Of a DNA stretch of 64,000 nt, positions 14,001 to 26,000 are shown in pieces. Each line of letters opens with the position of its first letter. Within the stretch, counting starts at the first letter, position 1. Below the pieces are notes generated by a model. That model was not told where the DNA came from and searched no databases. It saw only the letters and a program-made list of their open reading frames with translations. The position numbers were made by a program, and so were the translations under genes. Source of the stretch: Protonemura montana (taxonomy: Eukaryota > Arthropoda > Insecta > Plecoptera > Nemouridae); contig OX387602.1 in NCBI GenBank assembly GCA_947568835.1, positions 13,753,021-13,817,020 of the forward strand, written 5' to 3'.

Positions 14001-17000
14001 TCTTGCCCAAAGTAGTGTGGCATATTAGCACTCGCTGTTCTGACTTATCAATCAAAACCTGGAGGTCGGTTCAATTGTATCGCACGACTTGAGCCGGTCA
14101 TTTATTACGTTTTAACTTAGAGGGATTTTTATCCATTAGACTATTATAGGTCGAGCACGGGGTACATCTACTAAAAAGTAAAAACGCTCAATATTAAAAA
14201 AAATATATGTAAAAAACTGGGGCATCACCATTAATAATTTTAGACTGCCGGCTGAATTTCGCAGAGAAAGCCAAAATGAAGATCTCAAAGCAATTGTAAG
14301 TGGAATTGCAATAGGTACGAACGGGTATGATAAATTGAAAGTGCTGCAAAATTGGCAGTAACATATAAGCGATTTATTTATTCGTATTAATCTTATTGTT
14401 GCCTTTCAGTTCCTCTTTTTGGAATTGAAAATCTTTTGTTCCTTGTTTACCAGCACCTCTTTATCATAGAGACTTAGCCTTGAACTTTTTTAAAAGAGTG
14501 TAACATGTTTAATTAGTTTTAGAAGATTATATAAGATACATAAGATATATTTATAATTCTGGTATTGTTCACAAATTAGCAGTTTTATTTTCTATTATAA
14601 GCGATATAAATACTCTTCAGTCTATCGAACAGTCTCTTCAGTCTTCGATTCACTCGACACCGATACCAATGTCTTGACAACCAGATAAATCGAAAGTAAA
14701 TGCCAAGAATTTACTATGCACCGTTTTCCAAACAGCAAAAGTGGTGCCAACTTGCAAAGGTAAACGTATCGAAGTCACACGTAAAACAGCACTTCTTGAT
14801 TTCCAAGCAACAAGTTTGATCGCCGTGCAATTGGCAACTGGCTTTGGCAACTGGGCAGGTTAACTGCAACAGGCAGCAAACGGACAGTGGCTATATTTTG
14901 TTTGCCACGAGGGCAACGGGTCCATTGATACACCTGTTAATCTCCTGTGTTGCTGCCACATTACTTAAAAAGAAACCTTTTAGCTAAAATCTCGCGAAAT
15001 TCTGTATACTTTCTATTGGATTGCAATGCAATTGTACTAAAACAAACATAAAATAGCGATATACTCCTTATACTTGAAGATCGAATATCAAATCTGACAG
15101 TTTAACATATGATTTAAAGAAATTAAATTATTTTCTAGTATGGCATACGTCCGAAAGTACATTTATTTCATGATAAAAATGCACTCTAATTTATAAGAAC
15201 CATCATTATCAAAGCCATCAAGACCTATTTACCTTGAAAAATACTGCAACCAAATAAATACGGAGATACAGAAATGTGTGCTTCTAATAAAACGTAGCTT
15301 CTACGTTTGGTTCACTCCGTCTCGTCATACGACTGCTCTTTTAATTAATTCCAGTGACAACCTATATGCTCAGTGAGTAGATCATTGTGTTCCGCGTGAC
15401 ACCTCCCGAAAACCTTATCCATATTTTACAATTCACGGCGAATGATCCAAACATCATATTATTCAAAATTATTTTATTGTTAATGTACCGTTAATGTACG
15501 TAGTTCAAATAAAGTACAGCAGTAATATAGGCACACGATCAAAATTGGTCAGTAACCCAATGTAGACCATATATGAGGTGTGTCTACGTCCCGAAACGGA
15601 TCACAGATCAAGAACAATGAAAGCTAATAATAATTGTGAACGTTATTTATTTTATTATTTAATCGATGCTCATCACTTTGCTTTTGCATTACCTTCTGAA
15701 AATCAAGACATCAATTAAATAAAATTTTTTGAGCTTCCCTCTCATCAAAATAAAACGATAATGACAGGTTGCATCATTTTACGAAGGAACACGTCAATTT
15801 GTTACGATTCGTACATCTTGAATCATCTCTTCTCTTACATGAATTGATTAAGCACAAGGACAGTAAAACACCATCACTAATATTGACGGTTTAACAATGC
15901 AATATGACGGGCATTGTTAAGAAGAGTTGCACTTTCTTGATAATCATCTTGTAAGACAGTTGCAACCAGTGACAGACATGTAGCAACGTTATATGACAGA
16001 TCTCCAGCACTTTTCGAATTGCAGTAAAGACAAGTGACACCATATTGTTACTGTGAGAGAATTAGTCATTTTCACTTTATGTTTACGTTAGATTTACGTG
16101 AGATAATCACGTAGATTAGAAACGATTAAAATTATTCATTCACAAACCGCAAGTTAATTATTGAAACAACATAGTAAATTGTTCACCTCTAACCTCAAAG
16201 TTGGCAACGCAACAACGTCGTTATTAAAATATACTGTAATGAGATGTAACCTGGCTATTATTATATGCTGTTCACTGTACAAATTATAGTCATGAGAACT
16301 GAGGTGCATAGGTCAAGGTAAGACCACTAAAATTCAATGCTAATTTGGTACTGATTAGAGAATCATCAAAACTTCCGAGTACTTAGACTAAGGCTTGGTG
16401 TGCTAGTGCTTGTCCTTACTGTACAGTAATTGACTGTGCGAAATATTTGATTAGCTCAAATAAAAACGACGCTAGATGTGCACAGAGAACTTCGAAAAGC
16501 AGCCATGAGAACGACGAGTGAATACATCTGACATCAATTACTTGGGATGCATGCATGTTTGCAATTTTATTTAGCAGATTTCTCACGCAAATTCTCTTCT
16601 CTCAGAAACAGTAAGCCTGCGCTTCTGCGAATTTACCATAAATAACATTTGCTTGTACGATGTAGCACTGGTAAATTTTAGACATAGGTCCATACTGACA
16701 AAACTGTAATAGTCTTTGTAAGCTGGCTACATTAACCCTCCACCTGTCAAACTAGGGTTGATTCTTACTAGAGGGAACGACTTTTTAGCCTTACATTTTA
16801 TTTTTCCACGTTCGTTCAGAAAAGACCCTAGGTTTACGCATTGGAGTTGGAGCAAAGTTTTTTTTTCGAGTCTTGCAGTAGGGGGTATTTTTTGTTCTCA
16901 CTTTACATCTTGGGAGATATACGTATACCTACATCTTTTGACGCTCAACTTTCAATTGTCGAATGGGGTTCAAGAAGACACACATGATTACGCGCAAGAA

Positions 17001-20000
17001 AAGTACAAATTACCAGTGGTCGCCCATCCAATTGGTTGGTAAGAACATTTGTCGAACAAAACATACTTCAAAACTTCACAGGGACAGAAAGAGAGTGCAA
17101 AAAGTTACGCTCAAGAAACAATGTCAATCACTATTTGAGTTAGCATCTTAAATGAAATTTTGCCACATGATGGCGAAGGGTGCACCCTTATCTGGTCTGG
17201 TATTCTACAAAAAAAGGATTCGAATTGTTGCTAGCATTCGTTTCTTTCGTCCACTTGGTGATGGAAGCTGCACCTTGATCCGGTCCAATATTATACAAAG
17301 TGGTCACAAGGAGTCAAATTGTCGCTTGCATCGATTTCTGCCATTTATGGTTGCAGTCTTCGAACGATAAGCGATGAACGGCGAACTAAAAACAGCACCG
17401 AGCAAAACTGTGAACCGATGCGGCGATTATCGTGACAAACCATGCAAGACATGTCCACTTGTAACAGAATCGCCCTTCCCGTGCATCGAAGACGACAGCC
17501 AATAAAATAATGCATACAAAAAAATAACAACTAACGGCAAATTTATTCAGGACAAATCACATCCACGTCTTAACTGTTACTGGTACGTACTCATAATTAT
17601 TTGCTTCCCCTTTACTTCGAATAAAGTGCAAGATTAATTAAAATAATGACAGACAGCTGCGTCAGTATCAAGGATCTGATAATGATCAAGACGTGCTAAA
17701 TGTAATTGGTTCTGGTAATTTGTTAGGATATTGGTTAATTAGTCAAGGCCTCCAATCAGAATTAGGTGGAAATCTTCTCAAACTCTTGTAGGAGATCCTC
17801 GAGAAGTGAATAGAAGTGGTGAGAATTTCGAATCGTTTCCTGGTGGTATCAGGTTCGAACCCGGTGACCGGCTGTTCTAGTTGCGGTTGTCGGTGTTTCC
17901 TCATCGCTGCTGGATGGTAGTGAACGTTTTAACCGAAAACCTCAGTGCCCTTTTACACAAGACAAGACCAAAATGGTCTGCCAATTTTGCAAATATACCG
18001 AACCAAAACAAAAAACTTTTTTTTTGTGAAATTTGATTTAAATTAGAAATTCATGCAATGCGCAATGCGATCCCCGCTAGGGCACCCACTTTTGAAAGAG
18101 TGTAAGTGTTCATTTTTTTTTTTTTCAATATATCGGTAAACCATAGAAATCTGTAGTAAATTGATCATGAATGTAAAAAAATGTACAAATAATATGAAAC
18201 TAGGTAAAAAAAAAAAAATACTCTACGCAATTCTTTAAGATTCATTTACTTCGTATTGACTCATTCTCTAAGAGATGTCGAAATAGCGATGCTACATGCA
18301 CACACTATCTCTCGTCTTGAGCAAGCAAAGCGTAACTGTAACTGAAGTAATTGTACGCAGTAGGCGTGCACCGCGAGTGGACACGAACAAATGTGCGATA
18401 CCCGCCAAGACAAACAAGAAGCTGCAGAGTACAGAGATGGAGTCTAACATCATGGTAAACGTGTGATATGTACAGCTAACCCAACCTACCTCAAGCCAAG
18501 GAAAGTGTTCGCTTCTAATTATTTCTTTTGACAAACAAAAGCTTGTCAAACATTTGAATTACTGTGCGAGATAATAGCTGTAAGATGCACAATTAGATGC
18601 ATATCGTACAATGTAATTGCATGCATATAGTTTTTGGGTCAGTTGACACCATGTTCATAACTTTCTTATCGTGTTAAAACATATAAGGAAGGGCGTAGTT
18701 TTAGTAGGGAGTAGGGTTAAAAAAACATGGCTCTCGCATGTTTACATAAGTTTGAGAGACTATAAACTCGTGGGTGGATTGAAATTGAGTTGTTCACCGG
18801 TGAATTCTAGTCCTGTATTTTCAACGGATTGTAAATTGAGTGCATTTCTGTCAAAAGAGAGCGATTTTGTTTCATTCTAGCTGCCGACTGGTTTTAATTC
18901 TGATGAACAGAGCACTAGTTCTGTTCGGTAGTAAGCGGAAATAGTGCAATTCAATTTAACCAACAAAGCTCTACCAAAGACACCTGTGAAAAATATCCAG
19001 ACATTTCAGAATCCAGAATAGACGTCCAGAATATTACAAGCACCCATTTTTATGTTCATATCTCATTTCATACGGATTCAAAAAAAAGTGCTATGGTTCC
19101 TCCTTCCCGTAGAATTTCTTTTCACCAATTTGCTTCAATTTGCTCCAAAATGGAGGTTTGAGCGACGAGACACATAGTACAGTGTCATGTTTCTCAAAGA
19201 ATGGAGGAAAACTGCTCGAAGAAACTGTGATGGTAACTCATTTCTTCGCGTGACAGAATGATTTCTCAAATTGAAGGTAGACGATTTTCCAAAAAAAAAC
19301 AGAAACAACAAAATTGGAATCAAAAACAGTTTTTGGTAGTAAAATTTCGCAACTACGCAAATTTTCAAACACAAAATCTTTTTGGCATCATCTGTGTGGG
19401 TTACCATTCTGCAGAATAATGGCGACTGCATTTATTCAGACGATGGGTGTGTCAGTAACGACCGATGAATGAATTGTCCAAAGTGCAATCAAAACAAGAA
19501 GTGATACGTAGGATATGCGCATGAGCAGCCATCAAGCGGAAACTTCGCGAAGAAAAGTCGATCAATTAAATGACGAGCGACTTTTACACCAAGATACTCC
19601 CGGCAAGTAATATAATAGCCACAATGCGAATCGCAATGCAAATTATATCAATAGAAAGTGACGTAAATTGCAATTCGCGCAACTAGAAATAAAAAAACTG
19701 ACCACGCGATTTCCGATTTGGTCGGTGGAAAAAGTAAATTGCAGTAAACAAAAGTGCCACAAAATAACAGAACACAATCACACATTAAGTGATTATTTTA
19801 ATTTCTTAATTGCAGAAAATTAATCTTCAAAAGAAAACAAACCCGATCCACAAAAATATAAGCCGGACAGGCGTTATTTTCGTTTTCAAAAGCGAATTGT
19901 AACAATTTGAATTCAATTCCAGTTGTGAATGGCATGGTAAAAAGTGCTTCCGGAATAAAAAAAAGCGAGTCTATTTCCGTTGTCTGTGGGCAGTCTGTTT

Positions 20001-23000
20001 GCCCTCTACAGCAAGGCACAACGAATTGTTACCGAATGCATGTACATGGCGTTCGTTTACGAAGGCCGATCGAATTAATTGTACTCCTACGGCATCAACT
20101 GGACGGTAAACGAGGTACTCCTGAGCAAACGAACCGTCAGAAATTGTGCATGTGTGGACGTCAGAGGTGGAACGAAAATGTCACTGACACAGAGCTGTGG
20201 TACTAGAAACTCGACGATCAAATCTAAACTATATTAGGAAATGAGGGTCAGCTGTTGACAGCTGGTGACTTGTCCGCGACCCGTTACACTTTTCATGTCC
20301 ATAATTGTCGCAAGACGAGAAGAGATAGAGCAGAACATCCTCAGACGTATATATGAATGATCGATGAATAAGATTACTTTGTAAATTGTGGGGTAGAAAC
20401 GATAAAGCACTTTGTTTTTGTACATCGTTGTAAAACGTACTAAAAGTAAATGTGAATAACGCACAATTACAAAAGAAGCTAGACCGGAAAAATCCAGAAA
20501 ATCCAGAAAATGTTTTCCAGTCTAGCTTCCTTTCCATCATCCGCTTGCTGGTTTAAGCTCCCCAATGGAAATGCCAGAAAAACCTGTGTGGGTGATCAGG
20601 TAGAGAGGTTGGAGGGATGAAAGTTAGCACATAGACTTCATTCGCCTTGCTTATCAACCTCTCGACAGCATGGATTTGTGGAGGAATCTTCTTGTTTGAG
20701 TTGTACAGTCCTTCGGAAGGGACGAAGCCAGTGGTCCCTTGGTGCTCTCCGATAGGGCTAGGCTACGAGTCAGTGTCGGGTTTTCCCTCATCCGGTTTAG
20801 GCTAGGCTAGGACATCATTATTCTCACCATCAGCCAAGCATTCACCGACGCCATTAGATCAGTACCACAGGCCTCGTTATCAAAACAATGCGTCATGTAT
20901 CACAATCAATTCATCAATGACACATAAGGGTCATTCCATATCAAGTGCCCACACTCAAAACCTTCACTATCTCAGAACTTGACGAAATTTTCAGGAGGGT
21001 TAGAACACCGGAAATAAAAAATCTCTTTTAAAGTTTTTTTCCATATGTCTAGCGGTTTGCCCGTGGCAGGGGATGGAAAAATAAAATATTTTACTTTTTG
21101 CCCCGCACGGCCATTCACTATATTCACTCTAGCGTTTGAACAAATAAACTTAAAACAATGGGATTAGTTCTAAAATGATAATCGTGCTTTCATTAACAAG
21201 AAAAAATGCATAAATTGCTTACTTATCAAGTTTAGGGGTAGAAAAAATCCACCCTTAAATTTCAACCCTTAATAACTCGAGAAGTAATATTTTTTTTTTT
21301 TTTTGTTTTGTTGTGAAGCATCTCCTGTCTATTATCTTTCCATGAAAAAAAAATTAATCATTAACAGCCGTATGATCAGAAGTTATGAGATTTTTATTGT
21401 ATAAATGTGTGTGCATTTAGTTGTGTTTCTGCAAGTCTGTTAGCATGGTCCATGCAAATCACCCGTAAATTGATAGATTATATAATTTTTCAGTTTAAAA
21501 ATTGTGTGTAAGTACTACAAAGATTCTTTTTACTCACTCATTTCTTCGTTTCACTCTGACCTATCACTCTGGCTTCTTCGAACAACGGCGAGGAGGAGAA
21601 CACCCGCGTGGCTACTGAGTGCTCAGACACGGGTACGAAGCAATGCAGTTCTTGCGTGCCGGGAATTGGCCGGGATGACGCAAATCGTGTGGCTAGCACC
21701 TGTTCTGTGTCTTGGTGCTCCTCAATAGTTCCGAATGTGAAGTTGATGGTCGGGATGGCTTCGACCGCCCAATCGAAGAGTTGCCGGGGTGTTATTATTT
21801 GCGACTCGTAGGGGCGCTGAAGACTCGCCCGCGCTGCCAGCCGCTTGACCGTCCCTCCGACGCCGTCGCAGGCGCTCTTCCCATGTGACGTCGCCGTGAA
21901 ATGCCACTCCACGTCGGCCCCAAAGTCTCTTTGATAGTGGCACAAGTTGGCAAAATTTTTCCTATTTTTATATTGCGAGGCTGCCCCATCAGAAAAATAG
22001 AACATCTTCTTTATGGTCTGAAATTTATTGTGCAAAAAGCTCACGAGTTTTTTTATGAATAGATGCACTGCGACAGTGTTGTGGATCAAACTCTCGGAAA
22101 TTACAACAAAGCTGATGTGGCGCTCTTCCCCGCCCTCTTTGTAATATGCCACGAAGGGGTGGATGGTGGCGGACGCATTGTTCCAGTGGAACCCCTGGGC
22201 CTCGTCTTGTAGCACGAACGCATAGTTTTCGGCAAAATCACAGATCACCAAAAACTCGCCGGGCAGGAGACCGCACTTGATGTCCGATTGGTGCGAAGAT
22301 TGTTTTTTAGCAATAAAAGAGTGGATTTTCAAAATTTGCAGAGCTGCGGCCGAAGAACTGTGTGTTGCCTGGTGCCAGTGGGACTCATTCGGTGTGCGTG
22401 TGCACTATCCACCAAAACGTCAAGCTAATGATCATCGGTGCCGACTTGACGAAGTTGACAGTGGACCAATCTTATCCGATAACATCTTACCACGACTGCC
22501 TTGAGCAGTTGGTCTGCGACAGTCCCCTCCCCGAATGCCATCTAGGCGAGTGTGAGGAGTGCCCGGGCATCGAGCCGTTAAAGGAGCGCCTCACGCAACT
22601 GCTGGACGACGAAATGGTGGACAATGTTATCTACAAGCAGTGGGAGAGCACCGACCGATGCACCCTGCAAACGCACATCGATTCATCCGAGGAATTCGTG
22701 GACAGTTGTTGTGCAAAATTAGTTGCTCTGTGCCGCCACTCTTTTATTGCTAAAAAACAATCTTCGCACCAATCGGACATCAAGTGCGGTCTCCTGCCCG
22801 GCGAGTTTTTGGTGATCTGTGATTTTGCCGAAAACTATGCGTTCGTGCTACAAGACGAGGCCCAGGGGTTCCACTGGAACAATGCGTCCGCCACCATCCA
22901 CCCCTTCGTGGCATATTACAAAGAGGGCGGGGAAGAGCGCCACATCAGCTTTGTTGTAATTTCCGAGAGTTTGATCCACAACACTGTCGCAGTGCATCTA

Positions 23001-26000
23001 TTCATAAAAAAACTCGTGAGCTTTTTGCACAATAAATTTCAGACCATAAAGAAGATGTTCTATTTTTCTGATGGGGCAGCCTCGCAATATAAAAATAGGA
23101 AAAATTTTGCCAACTTGTGCCACTATCAAAGAGACTTTGGGGCCGACGTGGAGTGGCATTTCACGGCGACGTCACATGGGAAGAGCGCCTGCGACGGCGT
23201 CGGAGGGACGGTCAAGCGGCTGGCAGCGCGGGCGAGTCTTCAGCGCCCCTACGAGTCGCAAATAATAACACCCCGGCAACTCTTCGATTGGGCGGTCGAA
23301 GCCATCCCGACCATCAACTTCACATTCGGAACTATTGAGGAGCACCAAGACACAGAACAGGTGCTAGCCACACGATTTGCGTCATCCCGGCCAATTCCCG
23401 GCACGCAAAAACTGCATTGCTTCGTACCCGTGTCTGAGCACTCAGTAGCCACGCGGGTGTTCTCCTCCTCGCCGTTGTTCGAAGAAGCCAGAGTGATAGG
23501 TCAGAGTGAAACGAAGAAATGAGTGAGTAAAAAGAATCTTTGTAGTACTTACACACAATTTTTAAACTGAAAAATTATATAATCTATCAATTTACGGGTG
23601 ATTTGCATGGACCATGCTAACAGACTTGCAGAAACACAACTAAATGCACACACATTTATACAATAAAAATCTCATAACTTCTGATCATACGGCTGTTAAT
23701 GATTAATTTTTTTTTCATGGAAAGATAATAGACAGGAGATGCTTCACAACAAAACAAAAAAAAAAAAAAATATTACTTCTCGAGTTATTAAGGGTTGAAA
23801 TTTAAGGGTGGATTTTTTCTACCCCTAAACTTGATAAGTAAGCAATTTATGCATTTTTTCTTGTTAATGAAAGCACGATTATCATTTTAGAACTAATCCC
23901 ATTGTTTTAAGTTTATTTGTTCAAACGCTAGAGTGAATATAGTGAATGGCCGTGCGGGGCAAAAAGTAAAATATTTTATTTTTCCATCCCCTGCCACGGG
24001 CAAACCGCTAGACATATGGAAAAAAACTTTAAAAGAGATTTTTTATTTCCGGTGTTCTAACCCTCCTGAAAATTTCGTCAAGTTCTGAGATAGTGAAGGT
24101 TTTGAGTGTGGGCACTTGACATGGAATGACCCATAAGATTAATTTACCATGTGATTGGTTATTGAAGAGAAGACACTAGAACTAACAACTTTGTTCGAAA
24201 ATAAACGACTTGCACAAAACGTACAGCATAAATGTGAAAAGCGAAAAATAACTGAAATGTTTGCTATAAATTTAGCAAATCCGCTATATCACGGTTTGCT
24301 CGTGACATGCATTTACCTCCTACAGGTGTATAAGGTACAACATCTTTAAAAATATACTAATCATGCTAATAAGTTTTGAAAATGTAGCGCTAACACTTGG
24401 CTAGACAGTTTTCGAAAATTCAAATCTGCTTAGTCACATTTCAGCAAAATCTCACTGACTAATTTTCTAAAGTCCCGTGGGTACGAGATTGTATGCGACG
24501 CGCGCAGAGAGTGCACTTTCGTCTCTTAGACGAGAGCAAGTTATCACTCGGATGCGCTTACTCTCTGTGAAACCTGTGAGAATGCGCTTGCTCAAGCAGA
24601 CAGAAGAAGCGAGGAATTATAAGCATATAAGCATAAGAATGTGTGGCATAAGCTTCCCATTATCTCATCCCTCTATGCCATTTTAGAAGACGTGCATTTT
24701 CTGTGTCAACCAAGGTATTTGCGAATATTTCGATCTTCTAAGAATATCACACTTTCACAGTTCTCTCAGACTTTGGAAGATTTCGTTTGATAAATTTACT
24801 TCTGTACATCTTTGCAACTGCATAAACAGATCTCTGACTTCTGTTAAACAATGGCCTATGGGTGTTTCAAATGTGATTCGTTGAGATTTATAAGTGTTAT
24901 CTTTAAAAATCGTACAATCTAGGACACAGTTAATTTCCCTAAATGACCACTCTTCACCCACGCCCCGGTGCCCATAACTTGGGTGTATTTTATTTGGGAT
25001 GTAATAAACTAATGATAGCAATAATTCCTTTCTCGAGTTTTTGGCCCAACCCGCTACCTTGCCTATGTTGCCCTCGCGTGTTGTCTTTCTCTGTGACCTG
25101 CTTCGTGAAGTGTGAAACAATTAACTTGCGATCTGATAGTCACCTAGCCGCATGCACCGCCCCAAACGCGCATCGTAAAATGTAAACAGAGCATACGGAT
25201 AAAAAAAAAAAACAACAGCAATCAATCTATAATAACGCAATCAAATTTCTGACATATATTTCCATACAAGTATAGATACAACATTAAATATATCCTAAAG
25301 TTGCTTGCCTTGTTTGTCGATCTTATATATGTATATATACGTCTTGTTAGACCGTTTTATGAGTGATGTAAACTTGTAAAGAACGAGTCGAATCATGTTA
25401 ATTAGTTTTTCTTGAAAATTGCGAGTTATTTTCATTTCAAGGTGAGATTAATAGGTGGGCAATTTGAGCACGACCGCCGCTTTGATCGAAATGAAAAACA
25501 AACAGGTGAGACGCGGCAGTGCAACAATTGCAACCATTTAGTTAGGCGTCCGAGCGTGACCATGCCGCGATGACGTTGACGGTAGTCGTCGTAAGGTGCC
25601 GATCGGATTTACAGTTTCAACGTTTCGAACCTTGATTTTCAATTTTTAGAGAGTTGTGTACGAATTTTCTGTCATCTTTTTCGGTGTCAAAGGACACTGA
25701 AACGAGTTATTCAACTAAGCCTACTCTGGCTGTTCCATCTCTAAATTCTGCTGTGAAATATTGACGTTGGACCGTCTTTTGTCGGCAATATTATTTTAAC
25801 AAGTCTCAGCGAAGTATAAAAAGTGCCTTAATGAGTGAATGCCACCGTACACAGGCACAAAGTAAACACACACAACTAGAATTAATGGTGGCTGTGGTTG
25901 TACCTACGCATTAGTTACCAAGACAATTTCTGTTTGCTTGCTTTCTTTCCTTAAAAAGGAACATACAAGTTTCACACTTCATTCAAGATTATGACATCCT

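Larger units (their letters stand above)
20928..24132. mobile_element. foldback (palindromic) DNA transposon, 3205 bp
   Basis: The left arm (20928-22324) and right arm (22736-24132) are both 1397 bp and are inverted copies of each other. By eye I found two mismatches: position 20940 near the tip and 21651. The loop is 22325-22735 (411 bp). The termini read gggtcattccat(a/g)tcaag. ATAA flanks both sides, and the unique flanks differ. Each arm encodes the same ~260-residue C-terminal part of a transposase-like protein; the loop adds about 125 residues to the plus-strand copy only. It sits in intron 1 of the minus-strand RhoGEF gene. The normal opposite end of the element, and any upstream transposase exons, are absent. 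Confidence 0.85.

Noticed and set aside
17850-17890. Possible tRNA (aggttcgaacccgg B-box word)
   Set aside because: No matching A box or acceptor stem could be folded around it; probably part of a repeat.
20928-24132. Palindrome as a pure assembly or amplification artefact
   Set aside because: The flanks on each side are different unique sequence, ATAA flanks both ends, a 411-bp asymmetric loop is present and the arms carry mismatches. It is still worth confirming with long reads.
24755-25120. Minus-strand 121-aa ORF
   Set aside because: No family resemblance, no compatible phase with the RhoGEF exons, and not supported by conserved motifs.
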